NCBI GenBank assembly: GCA_033064195.1
Contig: JARBJD010000238.1
Location: 53,267 to 117,266, forward strand
Source of the DNA: Blattamonas nauphoetae
Lineage: Eukaryota > Preaxostyla > Oxymonadida
Reading direction: 5' to 3'
Length of the DNA stretch: 64,000 bases
The position numbers and the translations under genes are program-made. Numbering within the stretch: the stretch's first letter is position 1; every line of letters starts with the position of its first letter. Below, one piece after another: positions 34,341 to 45,207 of this stretch. Under the pieces are notes generated by a model. It made no database searches. It had not been told where the DNA came from and was given only the letters and a program-made list of their open reading frames with translations.

Positions 34341-37300
34341 TGTTGGACGGCAGCGATCGTTTCTCTTGGTCTTCTTTCTTCTCCAGACCCGATTCAACTC
34401 GAATGAACACAGAGTCGCTTCGGTTCAGAAGAATCCAGTGAGGAGAGATTCGGGTCCCCGATTCCAGATTGTGCTTCTCAACCATCTTCAGCATTCCTCG
34501 AACAATCTTCCTCTCAATCTCTCTCCTCTTCCCCTCTCCCACTCCATCTCCCTTGTGGATCCGATTGTAAAGCGTGTGTTGACCATCCACTGTCACCACT
34601 GCGAACTGTCCCTCACACTGGAGTGCTTCCACTGGGACACTGATTGGTTCAGCATTTTCGGGATGGAATTCGGCGTGTGTCACTTCCATCTCTTCAGATG
34701 ACATCGCTGTTTGGAGCTCGTCCAACTTGTGAGCGATGAGGCCATTGGTTGTATGATAAGGCTGCATTTTGACTTCCATTTTGACTTCGTCAACTTCGTT
34801 CAGTTCTTGTTTGCTCAACAGCGCCTCAGAATCCGATTTCGACGCTTTTCTTCGACGGTAGATTACAATCACGACGACGATGATGATGACGAGAAGGAGC
34901 AACGACAAGCAGACAATGATTGGAATCAGCCAGGGGAGAGATTGTTGGAGGGCTTCTGCTTTTCGATTCTTGAGTGATTCGAGGAAGGTGAACGAGGCGG
35001 TGTGCTGGTCTTTCCCAAACACAATCCGAGCTTTCCATTCTTCATTCGACGACAGGGAGGAGAGATCGGATGAAGGGACGGACAGAGTGATGTCAGATTC
35101 GTTCCACGATTCAACGGATGAAAACGAGAGATCAATTACAACTGGATCAGTGTTCATTTTCGATGATTGAGAATATGATTCGAACACTTCCAGTTTCAGA
35201 TCACACGGAATCAATTTCAATCCAACAATCGAAACAGAGAACGAGTCTTTCTTCTTCGAGAGTGTGCTTCTGCAATTCTTCACGTCAAGCGAAGGAACAA
35301 AATGAGGCGATTTCAGTTCACTTTCATTCAGAACAACTGAACAGTCTGATGTGGATGAAATCCAATGATCTTCCAAGATTTCCAACGAGTACGGAAGAAT
35401 CGAGATGTTTCCGGATTTGCACATCACATCTTGTTGAGCTGATGGGAATGCCGAGAATCGCGCTCCGTTGCTCAGAATCCGCGTTGAGATCAGCGACAGA
35501 GTGCTCGACTCCATCCAGATCTCGCCCATCCCAATCGACGAGAACTCACACGAGTGTGTTTCCATCTCAGCATCGTGCAGTTTGATCAGTCCTGTCTCCC
35601 ACGAGCACAACCCTTCAATCCCATCGATCACAGCAGACGACGATGAAACACTAGAAATCTGAACAGAATTCATCGTCAACTCTCCACCCTTCACATCAAA
35701 CAACACAAACGACAGTGCTGCGATTTGAATGTCGATGTTCACTTCTTTCAAAACTAGTGTCCCCATGACAGAGACCAGACCAGCCGAGTCTGCGAGAGAG
35801 GCTGTCGAGGGGATGACGAGTGTGGGAGGAAGAACATGCTTTTCAACGATGACGTCCTGAGTAGATTCGATGACCATTTGAGAGGCGAGAAGTGCTTTCT
35901 TCATCAAAACGAGCGAGACTGTTTGTGCTGAGTATGCTTCCACAATCACCCAAGCAACATCCACAGACGAGCACGGACGATCCACAGCTCCACAGAACTT
36001 CGGATCTGAATTCGCTAAATCTGTCGCATACAGAATCAAAGGATTCGGACAAGGTTGTGTTTGAAGTGTCAGATGCGTTGATGGGAGCGACAGTGTCGGC
36101 GTGTCTTTGTGGATCACTGAGCGGAGAGGATTCGCTGTGTCGAATTGGAGAGTGTCTGACCATCCGAGTGCCAGTTCAGCCGACGAGCCTTCACTTGTGT
36201 TTGTGAATGTGACTTCGACTTCTTCGTCAAAGCCATCAAGCGAGACCAGGAATGTCTCGCCAACAGGAAGATCTTTGCCTTTCAGAATCAGATGGAATGT
36301 CGTGTTGGACGTTGTGGCGAACGAGAAATCAACTCCTGTGAGTGTTGTACGAGCTGGAACATCAAAGAAGACGCGGCCATCCAAAACCGTCTCCTGACCA
36401 ATGACGTCGCATTTTGTGATTTCATATCGTCTTCCATGCTGTAATTGTGTTGATGTTGGGCTCGAGAGCGAATGAGAAAGTGTTTCTTGGGAGAGCGACG
36501 AATCTTCCATCATCACGAAGGACTCGCCTGTCTGAGTGTCATCTCCATCAACCTCGACGAGGGTGAGAGAGATCTGAGCTGATTGTGGGAAGCCATTCCC
36601 AGCGAGAGACACGACAACATCATCATAATCCTCTGCATGCAAGTCGGACGACGCTGTTTTGAGGAGAGAAGCGATGGAGAAGACGAGTGAAGGATTCACA
36701 TACACAATCGATCCAGCTGAGACCGAGCTGATTTCATACTGTTCTCCGAAGGCAAGTGTTGAGGTTGATTGGATCTGGCCTGCACCGAACGAAGCGGTCA
36801 GTTGGGACTCAGAGTTCCAAACAACCGAGGTGGAGCTGATCAGAGATACAGCGTGTTTGACAGAAACTGAGGTGATGGACGATGGAAAGTTCACTCCTTT
36901 CACCACTACTGAAACAGCCGTCTTCAGATCACTCAGTAATGGCGCGTTGATGCTTTCAACTCGACCAGGCGAGTCAAGAACTTCGAATGTCGCGGTCGGA
37001 TCAACAATACACTTCAATCCAACTATCGACAGCGAAACAATCTTGTATTTCAGAGAATACTCAAGTGTCCCTGTTTTGTTGTAGATTTCCTCACTCACTG
37101 AGCATGTCGTCGAAGTCGATCCACTCGTTCCTTCAATCTTTCCTGTCAAACTGATTCCTGAAGCTCCTTCCTTGATCACATCTCCCTCCATCTCTTTCAC
37201 AACTATCGTCAAATCTTTCCCACCAGGCAGTGATTCACCTGACAAAGAAAGCGTCACAAATGTCTTGTTCAACCCACTCAGCGTTGCTTCCGCAAAACTG

Positions 37301-39393
37301 ATTCGAGCTGGCGCATCTGGCATCTTCACGGTCTCACCACTGTGAGAAACAATCACCGTCGACGATGACAGCATCTTCACTGTGTATGTCTTCCCATACG
37401 ACAACTTTTCCGATCCATGAATCAACACCGTCCGCGAAGATGTCGCTCCTGGGCTGGACACATCGAATGAGAAAGGACCAATCGAGATTTCTGGTTTCAC
37501 TTCATCCGAGTCATCCAAAATCAACAGCGTGAAGTCTCCTGCTGCACATGGCGACACTGTCACTGACACTTCCCCTTCATTCAGGTTCAACGGGTTCAGG
37601 TCCGCTTTGATGTTTGTCAGGGTCGGTCCTGTCGGTGTTGTCAGAGAGACTCCGGCACAGACAATATGTTCTGAAGAATTCAATGTCTCAGTCATCGTCA
37701 ACAGCGCGTATGTTTTATCAAATTCAATCTCAGTCAATCCTCCCCCTTTCACCCACGACGATTCTCCCATCGTCTCACTTTTCATCGTCACTGATATCTC
37801 CTCGCTTCGATCTTTCAGCTTCAGTGTCCATTCTGACCCAGACACAAAGTTCTCTCCATTCACGATCACTTTGAAGTGTTCGTTCGTGTCTGGATTTGGC
37901 AATGTCGACGTTGATCTAACAATCCCTGGCAAAGGAACTGTGAATCCCACTCCTGAATTCAAGAACATCCCTGACTGTCCAGACACTGACTCAATTTCGT
38001 AGTTCTTCTCAAATCCAAGTTCGGTCTCACTTTCCTCTTTCCTCGTGCTGAAGTTCGCTCTCAGTTCTGTCGCCGAGATGAATTCGATTGATGTGGAACT
38101 GAACTTTTTGCCTCCGCGCTTCACAACAATCGTCGAAATTGACGCTGTCAACCCAACACCAGTCACAACCACACTCACTTCTGTCTCCTCTCCATTCAGT
38201 TTGGATGGAATCATTTGTTCAACGCGACCTGGCGAGTCAGGAACTTTGAATTTCGCTGTTGGATCCGCAACTCCACCTTTTCCCTCAACTGACAGCGACA
38301 CAATCTTGTATCTCACAGAATATTCAAGTGTCGCACTTTTGTTGTAGATTTCCTCACTCACTGAGCATGTCGTCGCCATCGATCCACTCGTTCCTCCAAT
38401 CTTTCCTGTCAAACTGATTCCTGAAGCTCCTTCCTTGATCACATCTCCCTCCATCTCTTTCACAACTATCGTGAAATCTGAATCACAAGGCAGTGCTTCT
38501 CCCGTCAAAGAAAGCGTCACAAATGTCTTGTTCACTCCACTCAGCGTTGGATTCGCAAAACTGATTCGAGCTGGCGCATCTGGCATCTTCACGGTCTCAC
38601 CACTGTGAGAAACAATCACCGTCGACGATGACAGCATCTTCACTGTGTATGTCTTCCCATACGACAACTTTTCCGATCCATGAATCAACACCGTCCGCGA
38701 AGATGTCGCTCCTGGGCTGGACACATCGAATGAGAAAGGACCAATCGAGATTTCTGGTTTCACTTCATCCGAGTCATCGAAAATCAACAGCGTGAAGTCT
38801 CCTGCTGCACATGGCGACACCTTCACTGACACTTCCGCTTCATTCAGGTTCGACGGATTCAGGTCCGCTTTGATGTTTGTCAGGGTCGGGCTTGAACTTG
38901 GCGACACTGCAAGAGCACTATCAGTGATTGTCAGTATGCTGTTTCATACAACTGCCAGTCTTGCTGCTTCACTGTTCACCTTGGAATGTCTTAATTCATC
39001 ACAATTGTTGAGCGAGAACTCGATTGATTTCATCGACAATGACGAGTTCCACAATGAGAACAAGCAATTCTCACTTGTCCCGATATTTGTATTCTTCATA
39101 TTCTCGTCATTCTCCGATCCGACAGATGATATCTTGTCTTCTCCAATCTCAATCGTTGTTCGAAATGAATTTGCCAACGAGCGTCCAGAGAGTTCAATTG
39201 ATTCATCAAAAATGTTAATCCTGCTTCCAACGTAGTGTCCTTCCATCAACAGTGATCGTGTTTCTTTTCCATTCGTTTTCAATTTACTTGCTTCTGGGTC
39301 GAGCAATAATGACAGACTCTTTGGTGTCTGGTCTTGGCTTGCTTGTGCAAATAAAAGTTGCAAGACAATGACTAATAGTGCGACAATATTCAT

Positions 39394-40230
39394 TTTGAGA
39401 AATCAAAGAAAATGATTGATTTCTTTGGGATGGAACGAATTGTTTTGATTCGATCAAACCCTTTGATTGCTCTGTTTCTTGAGAGCATCTAACGATGAAC
39501 ACATATTTTGATTCCATATAAAACAGGAAAATGAACTGATGAAATATGAAAATACCTCCCATAATGCTTCTTCAGCATCATCACGATCACCAATCTGATC
39601 ACGTTTGATGGAGGATGTGCTTGTCGTTCAGAAGAGAGTGTAAATTCAAGCAGTGTCGAAGCTGATCCAAAGGAAGACCTGCATCGTGATAGACGTCAGG
39701 AAAGAACAGACTGTGAGAGATTAAAGAGGAGAGAAGACACACAAAAGGATACAATCATCTTTTGGAATTGGATGGTGTGTCTGGTATCTCCAAAAGAGTC
39801 GGGAGACAATCATTTGAAAACAGAAACATTGACAGCATTTGACAGAATGAGTGAGTCTGTCCCACGGTGACAGACGACTGCAGAGTGCAGTTTGAAGAGT
39901 GTTCTGAGGGCGACGAAGGGTGGACAATCAATCAGGAAGAGAGGACAGCGGGACGATACGCGACGAGAGGTGCCTGGACGGGTGGAGGGCGGAGTGTGGT
40001 GGATGGAGGAGAAGATTAGTTGATTCTGCGAACATGACGAGTGGGAGGGATTGTATGGAGGGGAAGAACCTGAGTACGATGGGAGGAGAGATCAGCGAGG
40101 CAGAAATGAAGAGTCGGAATGGGGAGGGATTGGATTGACAGGCGAGGTGAAAGGGAGGATGAAGTGTGGCAGAGCGTGAAATGAGAGAGGGGTTGGGTGT
40201 GGAGAGGAGTGAAGCGAGGAGAGAGAGAGG
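39394..40230. other. 5' flank of gene 3 and spacer, no gene
   Basis: 39394-39498 matches the gene 2 upstream flank; beyond that the sequence is unique here. Short plus-strand frames between 39920 and 40230 are antisense to the decayed 3' part of gene 4 or sit in its spacer and look non-coding. Confidence 0.45.
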
Positions 40231-42950
40231 CTACAATGACGACGAAGGAGATGATGAGGTGCGTTTCAGTTGGAGCGACCCGAACGAGCAGCCACTCACA
40301 ACCATCCCACGACGATCAACGAAGAATGGAACTCCCTCCCAAACACAAACTCCTCCCGAAAAGGCAGCACTCCCGATATCCCGGACACAGCTGCACGACG
40401 ACAGGCGAACTCCATCCAGCAGCACCACTCCCTTCACCCTCCGACCCACAATCAAGAATCCACTCCCTCCAACCACTTCAACTCCTTCTCTCTTTCCCAC
40501 CCAACTCAGTGAGCATTCCAAGAAACGAGATTCCCGAAGATCAACGCGGCACGATGACACACTCCGGCCCTTCTCTTCCATCTCAACCAAAACACTTCCC
40601 CCTCCCAACTCCCTCCTCCCTTGCTCATCCAAAGCAATTGTCGTCGAGCACGAATCGAACTCACAGTTCGACACAATCACCTCTCCTCCAACTGTCACCA
40701 AGCGGAACATACTTCCCAGTGATCTTCCTGAACATCTTCGGAATTCTGTCGAATCAATCTCAATCTTCCCTCGTGTCTTCCCAACCACCACTCCTCCACT
40801 TTCAAACGACACTCCATCAAACGAGCAAGATGAGAGTGTCAATCGGCCTTTCTCGCTCACCGAAATGACACTTCCCTTCCCTCCGAATCTTATGTATGAA
40901 ATCTTGAGTTATTCTCCCTTCATCTCTCCATCTTTCCAGATCGTCATGAATCTGTGCTTGATCGTTTCCGAGCTGTTCACTTCGCATCGCTCCATCAAAA
41001 CCACTCCGCCCTCTCCCACCACAAACACACTCCCAATCCGATCGCTCGATGGTGTCACAACGAACATCACATCAATAAATGAGAGTGTGTTCTTCGACAC
41101 TGACACCATTCCTTGTTCCTTCGAGTCTCGTTGCTCAGATGTCTGTGCTGAATCTGTCAAAGTGCATTCGAGCTTGCGTCCTTCTCCTCCCTTCACAACC
41201 ACACTCAGCCCTTCTTGTTCCAGACCAAGTTTGGTTTGCTTCCCGATTCTGCACCAATCTGCGATTTCCAACAGCCAGACATCAATCAGCTCTGTTTTGC
41301 ATTTTCCGAGTGCGGTGTGGAGTGTCAGAAGTGGATCGTTTTCAGTTCCTTCATTTTCATCGCTTCCCGCTGAGCTGATGTGAAGAACATCAACACGAGG
41401 ATTCGGTGGAACATCGATTGTTGGTGAAGAGTGCTTGACAATCAGGGCCGGCGATGAGAGTGTCTTCACTTTGTATGTCTTCCCATACAACAACTTTCCT
41501 GACGGGCTGATCACCACTGCGAGTGGCTTTATCGTTTCTGTGTTTGAGGATGCAAAGGAGACTGATCCGACGGAAATGTCTGTCTTCAGTTCGTCTGATG
41601 CAGTCAACTGTCAGGGTCAGAATCAGTCAATCATCCAGCTGTGTTGTTCGTGAACTGGCAGTTGAAGACAGTGGCCGAGTAAACGTTGGCAGCTGTGGAA
41701 GACGAGTAATGGCAGAGGAACACGGCTCCGTGCGCAGTTTCGTACGTTGCATGGCATCGTTCGAACGAACTGGCCTTGATGACAACATCAGCTCGATACT
41801 GGTCCAAATGGATGGCTGCCCCACTTTCGGAACCGGGGGCAGCTAGACCGTTGAACGTACACGAGGTGATCCAAACTGGATTGTGCACGGTCTCATCAGA
41901 GAGATATTGCGTAAGAGAGATGCGTGTTGTTTGGGAGGTGTATTCGTCGATCTCCTTTCCGGGTTCTGGTGTCGGTTCGGTGATTGGGCTCGGAGTGTCG
42001 TTGGTGATGGAGGAGGAGAACGAACAGTTCGACAGCAGAGACGATCCTGTCCAATCCAACGGCATCCCGCTTGTCCCGCAAAGATGATTCGTCGATTCCG
42101 ACACTGACACCCCAATCAGTCGCTGCGACAGATACGAACACGAACGAGGGAAGGTCGAAGGAAGGCGAGGGCTCGTCGTGTTTGTCAGGGAAGATGACGA
42201 CAGAGACACAGAGCATCCAACAACTCCAGTCAGACCATTCCCAAAACAAGTCCCGAAATCGAAAAGCGGGCCCGTTCCAATCACCAAATGCTTCGAGTTC
42301 ATCGACAAACCACTTCCAACTATCGAAAGCGATCCAACTCCAAAAGTGTCGGCAGATCCTTCTTCATTCGATTTTATCCGTGACGATCGTGGTGCGCTCA
42401 CCAGAGGCAGCAGAGACGACGATTCCGAAGATGAACGATGGGTGCACGAGATAAGCGACACGGACACCGGTGAGTCCATCCCCGAATCCCCAATCACAAA
42501 AGGAGACGTGTCGGGGCATGACGTGATCTCACTCCGACAAACCACAAATGTCGACGAGTGGATCAAACTCACGGCTGTGTCTGGCGTGTTTGCAAATAAT
42601 TGCAGATTATCAAGTCGGCATGTGCTGTTCCACACATCAAACATCACAGAAAGTTGCTTTCTTGAGCGATAGGTATCGTTGTCCGGATGTTGCGAATTGT
42701 TTTCTTCGGCGAAATTGTGGACACTGTTTCGGTGAGAGATCGTCGATGACAATCCTGATATATCAACACTTCGAGAGTGGATGTGGACGTTATGTGCATG
42801 ATAGATGCCATTTGGGACAACTACAGTTGAAGCAGCAGATAACGATTGTTGGTTTTGTTGGTTCGAGTTTTTTTCGAGGAAAGAAGCGAAATCTTGTGAG
42901 GCATCAACAAGAGGGTGGATTGTTGATGGATAGTCGGCTGAGATCCACGG

Positions 42951-42953
42951 AAT
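42951..42953 (+). repeat. 3-bp target-site duplication, left
   Basis: AAT, repeated at 44976-44978 on the other side of the transposon. A 3-bp duplication is the length expected for PIF/Harbinger elements. Confidence 0.65.
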
Positions 42954-43038
42954 AGATATTTCTTAAGAAAAGTCAGTAAACCAGAGTTGACAGACCTATA
43001 TTGAGTTTTACTGAGTTAAATTAAGTGCAACTGAGTTA
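42954..43038 (+). repeat. left 85-bp terminal inverted repeat
   Basis: Begins AGATATTTCTTAAGAAAAG and contains several TGAGTT motifs. Matches the reverse complement of 44891-44975 at 84 of 85 positions. Confidence 0.9.
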
Positions 43039-43135
43039 TTTTGAGTTGACCCAAGTTATTCTGAGTTTTCCTGAGTTGACTCAAGTTAAGTCAGATCAAC
43101 CCAGAACAACTCTGCTCAACTTGATTCAACTCACC
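43000..43135. promoter_or_regulatory. subterminal TGAGTT motif cluster
   Basis: At least six TGAGTT or close variants occur at 8-20-bp spacing from inside the left terminal repeat to about 43080, followed by reverse-complement variants (CAACTC, CAACTT). Clusters of this kind are typical transposase-binding subterminal repeats; the role here is inferred. The right end has them only within the terminal repeat, so the two ends are asymmetric. Confidence 0.5.
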
Positions 43136-43286
43136 GATACTCTATTTTACTATACAAAAAATGAATTTAAGTGCAGTTTAGACATGAAATGAGTTTATAG
43201 ACGATAAAAAACCCGGGAGAGTTGTGGGAAAACCGTCTTTCAATCAAGAGTTCTCAAAAAAGTGATGATGAAGAGAGAGAAATACC

Positions 43287-44734
43287 TTAGTAGATGTCCA
43301 TGTCATCTGACCAGTCCAATGATTCGGGTGCGGGCTGAGACATCATCAGATCGATGGTTTTGGTGGAGTGTTGTCTCTTTTGTTTCGAAATCCGAACAGC
43401 TTCGCGGTGTCTTGCCTCCTTTTCTTGGACCGTGTCGAGGAGAGAACTGATCAGTTGATAAGAATACTGCCCATCTTCATCTGTCAGGTTCTTCTGCGCT
43501 ATGTCAATGTTGGTCAGCCACACAGCAATGTGAAAATCTGCGTTGAGGTTCTTTCTGTCGGCATTGTATCCAGAGCCAGTCTGTGCCACAATCTCTTCAG
43601 CCTGCCAAAGAACCATTCCACTGGAACTCGGAAACTGGCAATTGTTTCGTTGAGCTGGATGTCAGCTAGTGCCTCCGGCTTCACATTCTTCTTTGGATGG
43701 ATCATTCTGATCTCATCCGATACTCCGATGTATCCTTTGTCTCCCATCACTGCCCATTCGGCAAAGTTTTCGTCCCCTGCCAAAAGCTGCCTTTCCTCAT
43801 CCCTCTTTTTGAGATATTCCTTCATCTCTGGGAGGCATGACTCGTAAATCGCCAGTTCAGAGACGCTCCCTTCGACCAGTTGGCTCCCAATGACTGCCTC
43901 GAACGGTGGAGTAGCCATTACACCGACAAGCACCTTCATACTGTACATCTTGTGGTGTCCATCGTACCACTTCTTTTTCTCGTTGAACGTTCCAGAAGGG
44001 ATTTCGATTGGGATGGTCGTTGCATCGACAAGAAGAGCCACATTCCTGAACTGTTGATTGTCAGGAATGCGAGGTCTGCATCTCCTTATCGCCATTTCTC
44101 GCTTAGCAACCTCAAAGAGCTTGTCTCTGATGAATGAAATCCCATTGGCAACCATTGATGGTGACAGCTTCATCATCGACGCGATCCGTTCGATCGTTTC
44201 ATTGCCCCTCAGCCATTGGAGATACAGCACAATACGATCTGGGATTGTCAGAGCTGGTTTAGTTCCTGGTCGTGGAGTTCGGTCACAAATGCTTTGAACT
44301 TTCAGTGCGATTCCGTTGATAATACTGGGATGGAACTGTAAATTTTGGAAAACACCATTTTTTTCATATGAATCCCAGATTTTTCCACTTGGCATTTCTT
44401 CAGGTATTGGTCGAGGAATGACGCTAGCAATTTTTCTGTCAAATAGTTCGCTTCTTTCTGCAAGCTTTCTGGCTGCCTCCACAATCGACGCTTCATCAAT
44501 CGGTATATTTTTGGATTTCGGTGTTGGAACATTTCTGGAAACGGTCCTTGAAGTTGTTACTGACACCTGAGATGATGGGAGACTAGATGATGTCCATGTC
44601 TCTGGTGTAGTACTAAAAATGTCATCAAAATGAAGAATATAGAAGAAAACACACAATGAGAGAGAGTGATGGAAAGGTGATGGGGTTGAGAGGATCCGCC
44701 CAAAAAGCGCTTGATTTTGACTTTGGTCACTCAT
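43287..44734 (-). CDS. DDE-superfamily (DDE_Tnp_4-like) transposase, one frame change near C-terminus
   Basis: Cuts and joins DNA at the element's ends. The main frame from 44734 has 406 codons: a low-complexity N-terminus, a helix-turn-helix-like segment (about residues 165-200; LTIPDRIVLYLQWLRG, then TIERIASMMKLS), and the catalytic core with Asp in LLVDATTIP (about 235), Asp in MGDKGYIG (about 333) and Glu in VEWFFGRLKRLW (about 372), the DDE triad. Past WHRLALDTMPTE the family-like sequence continues in another frame (ADFHIAVWLTNIDIAQ) to a stop at 43287, so there is either a frameshift near 43550 or a short intron. Proposed to be intact or recently active otherwise. Confidence 0.8.
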
Positions 44735-44890
44735 TTATGCTTTTTTAACAATAAATCAGAAAAAAATAGTGAAAATACAATGTAAACGACATGAGAGGTT
44801 ATACTTGCGCGAGGTACAGTTATTCTAAGTTGAGATCGCTTGTACCTTTATGCCCCTGTTTCTCAAAGTGAATTGTGGGAGAACTTTATT

Positions 44891-44975
44891 TAACTCAGTT
44901 GCACTTAATTTAACTCAGTAAAACTCAATATAGGTCTGTCAACTCTGGTTTACTGACTTTTCTCAAGAAATATCT
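44891..44975 (-). repeat. right 85-bp terminal inverted repeat
   Basis: Counterpart of 42954-43038, with one difference (G for A in the TTCTTRAGAAAAG block). Confidence 0.9.
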
Positions 44976-44978
44976 AAT
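44976..44978 (+). repeat. 3-bp target-site duplication, right
   Basis: AAT, second copy of 42951-42953. Confidence 0.65.
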
Positions 44979-45207
44979 GGCAAGAAGAATGAAATGAAGT
45001 GCCATTCTTTGTGATATCAAATAATGGCCTGATCAAGCGCAATGATGAAACTGTGATCTCTAGAGTCTCGTTCGGCGTTTTCAAGTACAAATAGCATTTC
45101 TCAACGCAGTAACATTCGTCTCATCGCGGTATGTTTTGATAAAAAAGCTGAGATGCGAGTATCACCGACAAAAAAAAGATGAGTGTCGAAAAATAAACGT
45201 TTTCCAA

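Larger units (their letters stand above)
33425..39393 (-). pseudogene. gene 3: paralogue of gene 2, deleted, stopped and split by a MITE
   Basis: Starts at 39393 with a signal peptide (MNIVALLVIVLQLLFAQA) and the first about 150 residues match gene 2. An in-frame TGA stands at 38944-38946 where gene 2 has TCA (Ser). A few codons later (about 38888) the sequence jumps from the beta-helix start straight into the Ig-like region (TLTNIKADL), omitting about 2 kb present in gene 2, with only a GG overlap at the junction. The 1529-codon frame that follows (38907-34318) holds about two array-type units, the second beta-helix and the membrane helix (about 34850-34940). The pseudokinase is then split by the MITE at 33820-34332; the last 122 codons run 33793-33425. 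Unless the stop is read through and the MITE spliced out, the product is not made. Confidence 0.75.
42954..44975. mobile_element. 2,022-bp PIF/Harbinger-like DNA transposon
   Basis: Bounded by 85-bp terminal inverted repeats (42954-43038 and 44891-44975) that differ at one position, and by AAT on both sides. It carries a single DDE transposase on the minus strand. Harbinger elements usually have a second, Myb-like gene, which I do not see; IS5/ISL2EU-like relatives with one gene are an alternative. Near-identical ends and the clean target duplication inside a host signal-peptide codon run point to recent insertion. Confidence 0.85.
40231..45005 (-). pseudogene. gene 4: surface-protein family member split by a DNA transposon
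   Basis: Reading from 45005 on the minus strand, MALHFILLA is encoded up to 44979; the transposon then intervenes. Subtracting 42954-44975 and one 3-bp target copy continues in frame as IPWISADYPS, completing a signal peptide, and the frame runs to the stop at 41631. That part is a Ser-rich beta-helix of the gene 1-3 type (FDVWNSTCRLDNL; CSFSSS; SSFERC). A second frame (41607-40909) has an Ig-like end (LLYGKTYKVKTLSS) and a pectate-lyase-like start (GSDENEGTENDPLLTL). A TAA near 40907 separates it from a further in-frame beta-helix stretch (40860-40231). No membrane helix or pseudokinase follows. The gene has at least three lesions and is most likely dead. Confidence 0.7.

Noticed and set aside
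40166-41383. Long plus-strand frame of 405 codons
   Set aside because: Antisense to the gene 4 beta-helix remnants; product is a Thr/Ser/Pro mix with no domain, and the minus-strand reading has clear family motifs.
40231-41607. Reassigned stop codon (TAA as Gln), suggested by the in-frame TAA near 40907
   Set aside because: Some oxymonads do this, but here intact genes end at all three stops (TAG after genes 1684-2484 and 6002-11647, TGA after 12485 and 45208), and the other signs in this gene point to decay.
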